A stretch of 64,000 nt of DNA from a bacterium (lineage in GTDB: Bacteria; Pseudomonadota; Alphaproteobacteria; Rhodobacterales; Rhodobacteraceae): NCBI GenBank assembly GCA_016124195.1, contig WGOE01000002.1, positions 124,001-188,000 on the forward strand, in the 5' to 3' direction. Position 1 is the first letter of the stretch; every line of letters starts with the position of its first letter. The translations under genes were made by a program, and so were the position numbers. The notes below the pieces were generated by a model. It worked only from the letters and a program-made list of their open reading frames with translations, made no database searches and was not told the origin of the DNA. Below, piece after piece: positions 30,296-39,037 of the stretch.

Positions 30296-30598
30296 GGTCG
30301 GGGTTCCGGTCAAGGGCGAGGAAGGTGCGGCAAGGTCAATGAGATGGCAGGAACCGGGGCTGCCAGCAAGGGCCCAGCAAACGGCGGGCCGAAAATCGGC
30401 AAGGCCGGCCCGATCCTTGCAGCAGCGGGTGAGCGGCCGCGCGCCACGGTCTGATGGATGTTCCCGCAGGATCATGTCGCCTGCCACTGTCCGGTCCGCA
30501 CGGGACTTTGCAAACTTCGTCTTCCGGTCGAAATTTCTTTGTGAATTGCGCGCGAAATGCGCCACTCTGCCTGAGGGAGAACTTGAGGGAGGAAACCC
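30296..30598. other. Divergent gene-free region between the AGE isomerase and the monooxygenase
   Basis: In these 303 bases I see the 5' ends of both genes, an AT-richer patch near 30520-30545 that could hold a promoter for the monooxygenase, and its strong ribosome site (GAGGGAGGAA, 30585-30594). No RNA gene or clear operator is visible. Confidence 0.4.
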
Positions 30599-32398
30599 AT
30601 GCTAGACACCTCGACGGCCGATCAGGTCTCGGCCTTCCTGACCGATTTCGGCGACGCCTTGACGGCGGGCGACATCGACCGCGCGGCCGGGATGTTTCTG
30701 GACGACAGCTATTGGCGCGACCTTGTGACCTTCACCTGGAACATCAGGACCATGGAAGGCCCGGGCGAGGTGGCCGACATGCTGCGCCACCAGTTGACCG
30801 CGACCAAACCGTCGAACTGGCGGATCGCCGAGGGCGAGACCGCGACCGAGGAGGGCGGCGTGACCACCGCCTGGATCAGCTTCGAGACGGCGGTGGCGCG
30901 CGGCTATGGCCTGATCCGGTTGAAGGAGGGCAAGATCTGGACGCTCTTGACCACGATGGTGGAACTCAAGGGCCACGAAGAGCCGATGGGCTTTGACCGC
31001 CCGATGGGGGCCAAGCACGGCGCGGGCAAGCATCGTCCGACCTGGCTTGAAGAGCGCGAGGCCGAGGCACGCGAACTGGGCTACACCCGGCAGCCCTATG
31101 TGCTGATCATCGGGGGCGGGCAGGGCGGCATCGCCCTAGGCGCCCGGCTGCGCCAGCTGGGCGTGCCCACGATCATCGTCGAAAAGAACGAACGCCCCGG
31201 CGACAGCTGGCGCAAGCGCTACAAGTCGCTCTGCCTGCATGACCCGGTCTGGTATGACCATCTGCCCTATCTGCCCTTCCCGCCGAACTGGCCGGTTTTC
31301 GCGCCCAAGGACAAGATCGGTGACTGGCTGGAAATGTACACCAAGATCATGGAGTTGAACTACTGGACCAAGACCACCTGCAAGCACGCCTCTTATGACG
31401 AGGCGACCAAGGAATGGACGGTCGTGGTGGACCGCGACGGAGCCGAGGTCACGCTGAAGCCCAAGCAGCTGGTCCTGGCCACCGGCATGTCGGCCAAGCC
31501 CAACATGCCGAAATACCCCGGAATGGAGCGTTTCAAGGGCGACCAGCACCATTCGTCCCGCCACCCCGGCCCCGATGCCTACAAGGGCAAGCGCGCCGTG
31601 GTGATCGGGTCGAACAATTCCGCCCACGACATCTGCGCCGCCCTTTGGGAGAATGACGTCGATGTGACGATGGTGCAGCGGTCCTCGACCCATATCGTGC
31701 GGTCCGACACCCTGATGGAGATCGGGCTGGCCGGGCTTTATTCCGAGCAGGCGGTCCGCGGCGGCATGACGACCAACAAGGCCGACATGATCTTTGCCAG
31801 CCTGCCCTACCGCATCCTGCACCAATTCCAGATCCCGCTGTACGACCAGATGCGCGAAAAGGACGCCGATTTCTACGCCGGGCTGGAAAAGGCCGGGTTC
31901 TGGCTGGATTGGGGCGACGACGGCTCGGGTCTTTTCATGAAATACCTGCGGCGCGGGTCGGGCTATTACATCGACGTGGGCGCCAGCCAGTTGATCATCG
32001 ACGGCAAGATCAAGCTGGCGCATGGCAATGTGAAAGAGATCACCGAAGACGCCGTGGTGCTGGAGGATGGCACCGTGCTGCCGGCCGATCTGATCGTCTA
32101 TGCCACGGGCTATGGGTCGATGAACGGCTGGGCGGCGGACCTGATCGGCAAGGATGTGGCCGACAAGGTGGGCAAATGCTGGGGCCTTGGGTCCAACACC
32201 ACCAAGGACCCCGGCCCCTGGGTCGGCGAACAGCGCAACATGTGGAAGCCCACAAAGCAGGAGGGCCTGTGGTTCCACGGCGGCAACCTGCACCAGTCGC
32301 GCCACTATTCGCAGTTCCTGTCCCTGCAGCTCAAGGCCCGGATGGAGGGCATTCCGACACCGGTCTACGGTATCCCGGAAACCTATCTGCTGGGTTGA
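30599..32398 (+). CDS. FAD/NAD(P)-dependent monooxygenase with N-terminal NTF2-like domain
   Basis: The protein has 599 residues. Residues 1-125 resemble a SnoaL/NTF2-like domain (LTAGDIDRAAGMFLDDSYWR). The rest is a flavin-containing monooxygenase: FAD-binding LIIGGGQGGIALGARL (about 169-184), then an NADP-binding AVVIGSNNSAHDICAAL (about 335-351), and ATGYGSMNGW near the end. A strong GAGGGAGG ribosome site precedes the ATG. Such proteins oxygenate small N- or S-containing molecules or act as ketone monooxygenases; the substrate is unknown. Confidence 0.88.
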   Translation: MLDTSTADQVSAFLTDFGDALTAGDIDRAAGMFLDDSYWRDLVTFTWNIRTMEGPGEVADMLRHQLTATKPSNWRIAEGETATEEGGVTTAWISFETAVARGYGLIRLKEGKIWTLLTTMVELKGHEEPMGFDRPMGAKHGAGKHRPTWLEEREAEARELGYTRQPYVLIIGGGQGGIALGARLRQLGVPTIIVEKNERPGDSWRKRYKSLCLHDPVWYDHLPYLPFPPNWPVFAPKDKIGDWLEMYTKIMELNYWTKTTCKHASYDEATKEWTVVVDRDGAEVTLKPKQLVLATGMSAKPNMPKYPGMERFKGDQHHSSRHPGPDAYKGKRAVVIGSNNSAHDICAALWENDVDVTMVQRSSTHIVRSDTLMEIGLAGLYSEQAVRGGMTTNKADMIFASLPYRILHQFQIPLYDQMREKDADFYAGLEKAGFWLDWGDDGSGLFMKYLRRGSGYYIDVGASQLIIDGKIKLAHGNVKEITEDAVVLEDGTVLPADLIVYATGYGSMNGWAADLIGKDVADKVGKCWGLGSNTTKDPGPWVGEQRNMWKPTKQEGLWFHGGNLHQSRHYSQFLSLQLKARMEGIPTPVYGIPETYLLG

Positions 32399-32406
32399 GC
32401 CCGCAG

Positions 32407-32434
32407 GCCCCTCGCGCCACCGTGCGCGGGGGGC
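32407..32434 (+). terminator. Rho-independent terminator after the monooxygenase
   Basis: GCCCCTCGCGC (32407-32417) pairs with GTGCGCGGGGGGC (its 11 bases from 32424 to 32434) with one G-U wobble, followed by CTTTC. It is nine bases past the stop and separates the gene from the convergent DUF2235 gene. Confidence 0.6.
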
Positions 32435-32450
32435 TTTCGGCCCGGCCACA

Positions 32451-34256
32451 TCAGCCGCCCAAGACGTCCCTGATGATGCCATGCAGGACCAGCACCGACA
32501 GGGCCACGAACAGGATCGGCACCAGATAGGCGGCGATGCGGTGGGCGGTGCGGCCCAGCCAGCGCCTGCGCCGCAACCACAGGCCGAAGGCCACGGCCCG
32601 CAGCGTCACCTTGCCGGGCATATAAGTCCCCGCCGCCTCCCTCGACATTTCGGACCAGACGGCGCGGGACTGATCCTCGACCGCGCTGCGCAGACCGCCC
32701 GAGGCGCGCATCAGGGCGATCAGCACCGCCGCCAGCCCAAGGCTCCAGCCCGGGTGGACCAGAAAGGCCGTCGCATGCGGGTGCAGAAAGGCCGGGATCA
32801 GATCCAGAAGCCAGCCCGGCGCACAAGAAGCGCAGACGAAGGGCTCGCGGACCCGTTGGCTCAAAGGACCGATCAGCCAGGGAAAGAGGGCAAGCGTGAC
32901 CAGAACGACCGTGATCCCGCGGTCCGACAGCAGACGCAGGGTCGCCAGAGCCGCGGCCGCGCCATTGTCGATGTCTTGCGGCGCGTCGCGGGCGTCAAAG
33001 CGAAACCGGCCCGTCAGGGCTGCGGGGGCATAGCCGTCGCTGTCCTCCGCGATCTTGCCGAGAACCGAGGCATGGATGATCGGCTCTGGCGCAAGCCCGG
33101 GGTCAACGGCGATGTCGCGGGGTGAATATCGGTAGAAACTCGCAAGGCCGCTGCGCGAATCGTGCACCAGCGCCGCCGGGTTGCGGCGGCCGATCATCGC
33201 ATCCAGCGCGGGCCGATCGAGGATCAGACCGGCCGCTTCGGCCTCGCCGGCCATCCAGAACAGGGCCTCCATCGCCAGAACATCGTCGGGATAGCCGCCG
33301 CCGATGTCAGAGTGGCACCCGGCGAACCAGACCTCGCGGATGTCTTGCGTGTCATGGGATTTCTCGCAGCGGATCGGGTGAAAGGTCAGCCTTTCGTCAT
33401 CCAGCGACAGGGCATGGCGCACCTGTGCCACCACATTGGCACATCTGCGGTTGCGGAATTTCAGCGGCCAGACCCACCAGTTGACGGCATTGCGCAGCTC
33501 TTCGACCGGCACGCCGTAAGCCTCGACCGTATCGAACAGACCCATGAACGCGACGGAGACTCCATCGCTGCCGCCGTCCGGGGCGGGCCGCAGGCGGCTG
33601 GGCTCTTGCAGAACGGCCTCGTGCTGCTGATAGCCCATGGCCAGCCGGTAAAGGCGCGTGACCCCCGCCACGATCAGCCGCGCCAGAGACACGGCGGGCG
33701 ACATCTTCAATCTGCCCTCCTTGTCGCGCAGCGGGGCGGTCGCGGCCCGGTAGGCCCGCCACGCCCCCCGGGCATTGCGCCGCATCTCTTCGTTGGAGAC
33801 CGCGCGCCCGCCGATCACGCGGGGCATAAGCCCCTGAGAGGCGATCATCCCGGCCAGCGTCCTCACGGTGAAGGCCCCGCGGCTGAATCCGAACAGAAAG
33901 ATGCGGTCGCCGGGCTCGTAATTCCAGCACAGGAAGCGATAGGCCTTTCGCACGTTGAAGGGCACGCCCAGGCCGGTGGCCGCGTCCAGCGTCCGGATCA
34001 CCCGGTTGGACGAAGTGCCGACCCCCGGAAAGTAGCGCGCACGCTGGCCCTTCCAGCCGGTGCTGTCCAACGTCTGATAAAGCCGCCAGATATTGGTCGG
34101 CACGCCGCCATAGGCGTTGCTGGTGCCATCGGCGAGCACCACCAGTGTCCGCTTTGGCAGGCTGCGTGATTCGCCGCGATCCGCCGCTTTGGCGGTCGGG
34201 TCCGACAGGGCGGGTGGCTCTGAAAAACTGTCGCCGTCACCGATACTTATCTGCAA
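32451..34256 (-). CDS. DUF2235 alpha/beta-hydrolase with C-terminal membrane helices
   Basis: The protein has about 601 residues. The DUF2235 (Tle1-like lipase/phospholipase) core begins at LVVLADGTSNAYGG and shows the nucleophile elbow GFSRG (Ser125 from TTG 34256), MGLFDTVEAYG and the probable catalytic His in WFAGCHSDIGGGY. Three hydrophobic segments near the C-terminus (TVVLVTLALFPWLIG, SLGLAAVLIALM, AYLVPILFVALSVLVL) predict membrane anchoring. TTG 34256 is preferred because AGGGA lies seven bases upstream; a TTG at 34328 adds 24 residues. It is divergent from a peptidoglycan hydrolase. Lipase activity is a family-level inference. Confidence 0.85.
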   Translation of the reverse strand: MQISIGDGDSFSEPPALSDPTAKAADRGESRSLPKRTLVVLADGTSNAYGGVPTNIWRLYQTLDSTGWKGQRARYFPGVGTSSNRVIRTLDAATGLGVPFNVRKAYRFLCWNYEPGDRIFLFGFSRGAFTVRTLAGMIASQGLMPRVIGGRAVSNEEMRRNARGAWRAYRAATAPLRDKEGRLKMSPAVSLARLIVAGVTRLYRLAMGYQQHEAVLQEPSRLRPAPDGGSDGVSVAFMGLFDTVEAYGVPVEELRNAVNWWVWPLKFRNRRCANVVAQVRHALSLDDERLTFHPIRCEKSHDTQDIREVWFAGCHSDIGGGYPDDVLAMEALFWMAGEAEAAGLILDRPALDAMIGRRNPAALVHDSRSGLASFYRYSPRDIAVDPGLAPEPIIHASVLGKIAEDSDGYAPAALTGRFRFDARDAPQDIDNGAAAALATLRLLSDRGITVVLVTLALFPWLIGPLSQRVREPFVCASCAPGWLLDLIPAFLHPHATAFLVHPGWSLGLAAVLIALMRASGGLRSAVEDQSRAVWSEMSREAAGTYMPGKVTLRAVAFGLWLRRRRWLGRTAHRIAAYLVPILFVALSVLVLHGIIRDVLGG

Positions 34257-34300
34257 TTTCTTATCCCTGTGGTTGAAGCCAAATCCAAGGACTCGCGGCT

Positions 34301-34329
34301 CTTTTAATTCTATAACAACGTGATACAAT
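34301..34329 (+). promoter_or_regulatory. Possible promoter of the peptidoglycan hydrolase gene
   Basis: TACAAT (34324-34329) is a good -10 hexamer in an unusually AT-rich stretch (about 34250-34380), with a weak CTTTTA at the -35 position 17 bases upstream. The assignment is tentative. Confidence 0.3.
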
Positions 34330-34382
34330 ATCGCATGATTTAAGGCTTTTGAGTATTTTTAATCATGGTTTGAGAGGCTCCA

Positions 34383-36377
34383 ATGCCGTCCGCATCCGAT
34401 CGCCAAAATGATCTTCACCCGCTTCATCCCGTAGTGCGTCAGGCCGTTGGCAATGTCATGGCGGATATTGAAGCCGCCGGATTGCCGTTTCGCGTCTTTG
34501 AAAGCTTTCGCAGCCCGGAACGCCAGCGCCTGCTTTATGCGCAGGGGCGAACATCGCCCGGTCCGATCGTCACCAAGGCAAAACCCTGGACCTCTTATCA
34601 TCAATACGGGTTGGCCGCCGATTTCGTTCTTTTCGTCAATGGGAATTGGAGTTGGGAAACCGGTGGCGCCTTTGCCGACCACTGGACCCGGCTGCACGAG
34701 ATCGGGCGCCGGCACGGTCTGGAGCCTTTGAGTTGGGAACAGCCGCATCTGCAACTGGCCGGCACCGGCATCGCCACTCTGATGGCCGGCAAATATCCCG
34801 ATGGCGGCGACAGCGATTGGGCGGATGCCCTGCGGTCCGCGATCGACGGCTGGACCGGGGTGGAGCCAGCGCCGCCCCCGCCGGTGGTCTCTGGCCGCCC
34901 GGCGATTGCGGTCGATCTTGCGACCGAGGCCGATGTGGTCGTGCAACCCGGCCCCTCGTCGGCCGATACCGATCTGGTCGAGCGGCCAGAGGTCGGGCTG
35001 ACCGCGGCCATCATCGAGGGCGCGCAGGCCTCGGAGCGACTTTGGCTGGTGCCGACCTCGGTGACGCTGGCGCAGTTCATTCTGGAAAGCGGCGGCGGCG
35101 CCCATATGCCGCCGGGGTCCAACAACCCTTTCGGCATCAAGGCCCGGGCCGGAGAGCCCTTTGTCGATGCGATGACCTGGGAGGTGGTGAACGGCGCCAA
35201 GGTGCGCGGCTCTGCAAGGTTCCGCAAATTCACCAGTTTCGCAGAGGCCTTCTCGCAGCATGGCCGGCTTTTGGCGACGGCCGCGCCCTATCGGGCGGTG
35301 ATGGCGCTGCGCAATGATCCGATGGCCTTTGCCCGGGCCCTGACCGGAATCTATGCCACGGACCCGTCTTACGGCACGAAACTCACGCAACTCATGACGA
35401 AATACGCGCTGACCAGCTATGATATCGCAGGCAAGGCCGAAGCGGACGCCCCGACCGGAGCCCCGGCCCCGGCAGAGCCAGCCCCTGCCGCCAAGGAAGA
35501 AAACAGTGACCTCATGTTCGGCATGTCGGGCGAGGCCGTGCGCAGCCTGCAGGTCGCTCTGACCGGGTTGGGTTATCCTCTGGGGGCGGTCGATGGCAAG
35601 TTCGGCAGCCTGACGCGTGCCGCGCTTCTGGCGTTTCAGGCCGATAACGGCCTGCCGCTGACCGCCACGGTCAATGCCGCGACCTGGGCCAAGCTCAACG
35701 TCGCCCCGCACCGGGTTCTGGACAGCGCGAGGCTGGCTGCGACCGAGGCAGATCTGAAGGACGCGGGGTCGCGCACCGTGACGGAGGGAGCGAATGTGCG
35801 CACTCTGGGGACGGTAACCGGGCTTTTGGGTGCGCTTGGCATCGGCAACAGCGCCTTTGTCAACGCGGCCGGGACCACTACGCCAGCGACTGCCGACATG
35901 GCGCCGGTTCGGGCCTTCCTCGGCCATCTGCAACAGGTGCTGGCCAGCACCGCCACCCCGAATGCTGCCGATCTTGCCGGAATTCTCGATCAGGCTCGCG
36001 CGCTTGCGCAACAGCTGGGCAGTACTGTTTCGCCGGATCTGGCGAAGATTGCCGGCGAATTGCAAACGGTGATCACGCCACAACTCGCCGGGCGCTATCC
36101 CGATCTGGCAAGTCTGCTGGGGCAACTCGCTTCGGCGCTGCCGCAGAAATCGCAACTTGCCACGACGGTTTTCGATCTTTTGCCCGGCATGACCGCTCCG
36201 GGCAGCAATCTGGAAACGGTCGCGCAAATTCTGGCCACGGTCGCCTCAAGCATCATTCCGGGATTTGGCGGATCGGTGGCGGCAATCGGATTGGGGCTGC
36301 TTGCGCATGGTTTTGGCAAGAAGATCGTGGCGGCGCGGCTGGAAGATCACCGGGACGGCAAGAATATCGGTGCGTAA
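34383..36377 (+). CDS. Peptidoglycan hydrolase with M15 peptidase, GH73 and PG-binding domains
   Basis: The protein has 664 residues. Domain 1 (about 15-130) is an M15 peptidase: FESFRSPERQRLLYAQGRT, then the zinc motif SYHQYGLAAD (His73, Asp80) and PHLQL (His122). Domain 2 (about 205-345) resembles GH73 glucosaminidase with likely catalytic Glu235 in LAQFILESGGG and NNPFGIKAR. Domain 3 (about 377-440) is a PG_binding_1 repeat (RSLQVALTGLGYPLGAVDGKFG). Residues 600-645 are hydrophobic or amphipathic (ILATVASSIIPGFGG). There is no signal peptide. Two cutting activities plus a hydrophobic tail suggest a lysin or a delivered effector. The neighbour is a divergent DUF2235 lipase-like gene. Confidence 0.88.
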   Translation: MPSASDRQNDLHPLHPVVRQAVGNVMADIEAAGLPFRVFESFRSPERQRLLYAQGRTSPGPIVTKAKPWTSYHQYGLAADFVLFVNGNWSWETGGAFADHWTRLHEIGRRHGLEPLSWEQPHLQLAGTGIATLMAGKYPDGGDSDWADALRSAIDGWTGVEPAPPPPVVSGRPAIAVDLATEADVVVQPGPSSADTDLVERPEVGLTAAIIEGAQASERLWLVPTSVTLAQFILESGGGAHMPPGSNNPFGIKARAGEPFVDAMTWEVVNGAKVRGSARFRKFTSFAEAFSQHGRLLATAAPYRAVMALRNDPMAFARALTGIYATDPSYGTKLTQLMTKYALTSYDIAGKAEADAPTGAPAPAEPAPAAKEENSDLMFGMSGEAVRSLQVALTGLGYPLGAVDGKFGSLTRAALLAFQADNGLPLTATVNAATWAKLNVAPHRVLDSARLAATEADLKDAGSRTVTEGANVRTLGTVTGLLGALGIGNSAFVNAAGTTTPATADMAPVRAFLGHLQQVLASTATPNAADLAGILDQARALAQQLGSTVSPDLAKIAGELQTVITPQLAGRYPDLASLLGQLASALPQKSQLATTVFDLLPGMTAPGSNLETVAQILATVASSIIPGFGGSVAAIGLGLLAHGFGKKIVAARLEDHRDGKNIGA

Positions 36378-36751
36378 TTCCGTTTTAGCGGGCAAAGGCC
36401 TAATATCCTCACGGGTGTTCGGGTTTGGCCGCATGGTTTCACAGATTTTGACAATTGGGTTGCGGCGGCCACTAACCTGGACCGCCGTGTCCCTTCTGCG
36501 ATTTGGCCTTTTGATATCAATTTGTGGACGATGAGCTAGAACGCGGGCACCACGAAGTCGCCGTCCGCCACGCCGTCCCGGGAAACTAAGTCTGTCAGCT
36601 TGCCATAGCCGGCGCGCTTCGGCATGGGCAGTTTCCTCGATGTTGAACCTCTAACGCCTGGCATCTGGTTGCAACAAAGGCAGCCCCCTGCAAGAACCGC
36701 CATATGGCGGCAGGCCAGGGCGATCCTGCAGCGCCGTCCGCAAGCCGGGCC
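36378..36751. other. Gene-poor 374-base region after the peptidoglycan hydrolase
   Basis: The region lies between convergent genes. It holds TTGACA at 36448-36453 with a poor -10, and on the minus strand a 29-codon frame (36536-36625, starting MPKRAGYGKLTDL and ending FVVPAF) preceded by GAGGAAA. That frame might be a small protein, a gene remnant or chance. No terminator of the usual module type is present. Confidence 0.4.
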
Positions 36752-37144
36752 TCAGGCTTGGAACCGCATCATCAGCGTGACGCCTGCCCAGGCCGCAAAG
36801 CCGGTCAGCACCGTGCCCCAGAGCGTATCCGTCGCCACCATCGCCCAGGACCAGTCCTTCATGATGGTCATCGAGGTGAATTCGTAAGTGCCGTAGGCCA
36901 TTGCCCCGATCACTGCGCCATGCAGGGCGGCGCGCCCGGGTGCCGCCTCGCGCAGGGCGGGGGCCGAGACCAGAAACACCAGCCCCGCGACATAGGCGAG
37001 ATAGAATATGCCGGCAGGCGCCATCATCGGGCTGTCGCGCATCACCGCGCCCAGATGGCGCGTGAACAGGGGCTTCATCACCAGGGTCAACATCCCAAGG
37101 TCGATGGCCAGAAATATGACGGTGGTGACGAGATAGAGGATCAT
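36752..37144 (-). CDS. DUF2177 family membrane protein
   Basis: A 130-residue protein with four predicted transmembrane helices. The family signature is visible in GTYEFTSMTIMKDWSWAM followed by TDTLWG. Function is unknown. Its ATG at 37144 begins directly with the first helix (MILYLVTTVIFLAIDLGML), and the gene is divergent from the P1 peptidase gene 207 bases away. Confidence 0.88.
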   Translation of the reverse strand: MILYLVTTVIFLAIDLGMLTLVMKPLFTRHLGAVMRDSPMMAPAGIFYLAYVAGLVFLVSAPALREAAPGRAALHGAVIGAMAYGTYEFTSMTIMKDWSWAMVATDTLWGTVLTGFAAWAGVTLMMRFQA

Positions 37145-37351
37145 GGCAGGCTCCGGGTTGGGGCAACAGAAGGGATATAGCGCGCGGGTCCACCGAGCGA
37201 AGGGGGGCTCTGCAAATCGGCCGCGCGGCATGGCGTCAGGGACCCACAGGGGCACGCTCTGATCGCAAGGGATTGAGGAATATGCCAGATTTCGACCAGG
37301 GCTTCTCAGAATCGGCTGGGTGTGCCAGCCTGAGGCATAAAGACAGGCAGG

Positions 37352-38359
37352 ATGACCACGATGAGACCGGGGCGGCGCAATCTGATCACCGATATCGCCG
37401 GCCTGCGGGTCGGTCAGGCGCAGGACATGGGGCTGCGCTCCGGCGTGACGGTGCTTGTGGGCGACCGGCCCTTTGTGGCGGCTGTCTCGGTCATGGGGGG
37501 GGCGCCGGGCACGCGCGAGACCGATCTCCTGGCGCCTGACCGGCTGGTGCAAGAGGTCGATGCGCTGGTGCTGTCGGGCGGATCGGCCTTTGGCCTTGAT
37601 GCCTGCAGCGGCGTGGCGGATGGCCTGCGGGCCATGGGGCGCGGTTTTGCGGTGGGCGATCAGCGGGTGCCGATCGTGCCGGGGGCGATCCTCTTCGACC
37701 TTTTGAACGGCGGCGACAAGGGGTGGAGCCGCAATCCCTATCACGACCTCGGGCGGCAGGCGTTGCAGGCCGCCGCCGAAAGCTTTGACCTTGGCACGGC
37801 AGGTGCCGGGTTTGGCGCCGCAACGGGGCGCTGGAAGGGCGGGCTCGGCTCTGCCTCTTGCGTGCTGGACAGCGGGTTCACCGTGGCGGCGCTGGTCGCG
37901 GTCAATGCGCTGGGGTCGGTCACAGTGGGCGAGGGGCCGCAGTTCTGGGCGGCGCCCTTCGAGATGGGGGCCGAGTTCGGCGGCCTTGGCCCGTCAGGCC
38001 GTCTGGCCGTCACGGCGGACCCCGAACCGATGAAACGGCAGGGCGAGGCGACGACGATTGCCATCGTGGCCACCGACGCCCGCCTGACCAAGGCGCAGGC
38101 ACATCGGATGGCGGTGGCCGCGCATGACGGGATGGCGCGGGCCATCGTGCCCTCGCACACATTGCTGGATGGCGATCTGGTCTTTGCCGCGTCGACCGGA
38201 GACAGGGAGATCAATGACCCGGTGCGCGATCCGTTCCAACTGGGCCATGCCGCGGCTTGCTGTCTGGCCCGGGCCATCGCGCGCGGCGTCCATGCGGCGC
38301 GGGCCATGCCGGGCGATCTGCAGCCGACCTGGGCCAGCCGCTGGGCTACCAGCGGGTAA
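37352..38359 (+). CDS. P1 (DmpA/S58) family peptidase
   Basis: The protein has 335 residues and belongs to the autoprocessing beta-aminopeptidases, which cleave N-terminal residues from peptides or amides. The family blocks GSAFGLDACSGV, GAATGRWKGGLGSAS and GPSGRLAV are visible. Self-cleavage at a Gly-Ser bond would normally generate the active form, but I cannot place it with certainty. The last 14 bases overlap the convergent moaE gene. Confidence 0.85.
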   Translation: MTTMRPGRRNLITDIAGLRVGQAQDMGLRSGVTVLVGDRPFVAAVSVMGGAPGTRETDLLAPDRLVQEVDALVLSGGSAFGLDACSGVADGLRAMGRGFAVGDQRVPIVPGAILFDLLNGGDKGWSRNPYHDLGRQALQAAAESFDLGTAGAGFGAATGRWKGGLGSASCVLDSGFTVAALVAVNALGSVTVGEGPQFWAAPFEMGAEFGGLGPSGRLAVTADPEPMKRQGEATTIAIVATDARLTKAQAHRMAVAAHDGMARAIVPSHTLLDGDLVFAASTGDREINDPVRDPFQLGHAAACCLARAIARGVHAARAMPGDLQPTWASRWATSG

Positions 38360-38786
38360 GGGCAGCCTCGTCATCGTCCTTGGCGGCGACCCAGGTGGCG
38401 CCGTCGAGGCCGATTTCCTTTTTCCAGAACGGCGCGCGGGATTTGAGGTAATCCATCAGGAACTCGGCCGCCTCGAACGCCGCGAGGCGATGCGCCGAAG
38501 CCGTGGCCACCATCATGATCGGGGCGCCGGGTGCAAGGCTGCCGTGGCGGTGGATCACCAGCACGTCAGTCAAAGGCCAGCGGTCTTGCGCCTGTTCCAT
38601 CATGGCGAGGATGGCAGCCTCGGTCATGCCGGGGTAATGTTCGATCTCCATTGCCTTCAGGGTTCCGGACCCGTCGCGCACGATGCCGGTGAAGCTGACC
38701 ACCGCGCCCGCCCCGGTCAGCCCGGCGGAAAAGCGGGTCAACTCGGCCCCGGGATCGAAGGCCGCTTCCTGCACCGACAGCCGCAT
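38346..38786 (-). CDS. moaE: Molybdopterin synthase catalytic subunit
   Basis: The large subunit of the MoaD-MoaE heterotetramer, which inserts two sulfurs into precursor Z to make molybdopterin. The 146-residue protein shows the family segments GAVVSFTGIVRD, the central EHYPGMTE, VIHRHGSL and the catalytic Lys region YLKSRAPFWKKE. It starts one base after the moaD stop and is the last gene of the leftward run. Its product serves molybdenum enzymes such as FdsA in this window. Confidence 0.94.
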   Translation of the reverse strand: MRLSVQEAAFDPGAELTRFSAGLTGAGAVVSFTGIVRDGSGTLKAMEIEHYPGMTEAAILAMMEQAQDRWPLTDVLVIHRHGSLAPGAPIMMVATASAHRLAAFEAAEFLMDYLKSRAPFWKKEIGLDGATWVAAKDDDEAALTRW

Positions 38787-38787
38787 C

Positions 38788-39036
38788 TCAGCCTCCGGTC
38801 ATGGGCGGGAAGAAGGCCACTTCGCGCACCCCGTCCAGCGGCGCATCAAAGGACGACAGCTTTTGATCCAGCGCCACGCGCAGGCTCTTGAGGTCGGCAA
38901 AAGCCATCTCGTAGCGCTCTTCGCGCGCCCTCAGTTCCACGATCAGTTCGGCCACGGTCCGTGCCCGGGTTTCCAACCTTTCGCGCGGCAGGCCGATGCG
39001 TTCGCGCACCCAGGCAAAATAGAGGACGTCGATCAT
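38788..39036 (-). CDS. moaD: Molybdopterin synthase sulfur carrier subunit
   Basis: A ubiquitin-like sulfur carrier of 82 residues whose C-terminal Gly-Gly (EVAFFPPMTGG) is activated by adenylation and thiocarboxylation. MIDVLYFAWVRERIG is the usual N-terminal strand. It is encoded between pgsA and moaE with one-base gaps. Confidence 0.93.
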   Translation of the reverse strand: MIDVLYFAWVRERIGLPRERLETRARTVAELIVELRAREERYEMAFADLKSLRVALDQKLSSFDAPLDGVREVAFFPPMTGG

Positions 39037-39037
39037 G

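Noticed and set aside
32451-34256. Type VI secretion effector
   Set aside because: DUF2235 resembles Tle1, but there is no vgrG, PAAR, hcp or immunity gene in the window; the label would go beyond the evidence.
34383-36377. Prophage endolysin cassette
   Set aside because: No capsid, tail, terminase, integrase or attachment site is nearby; both sides are ordinary chromosomal genes.
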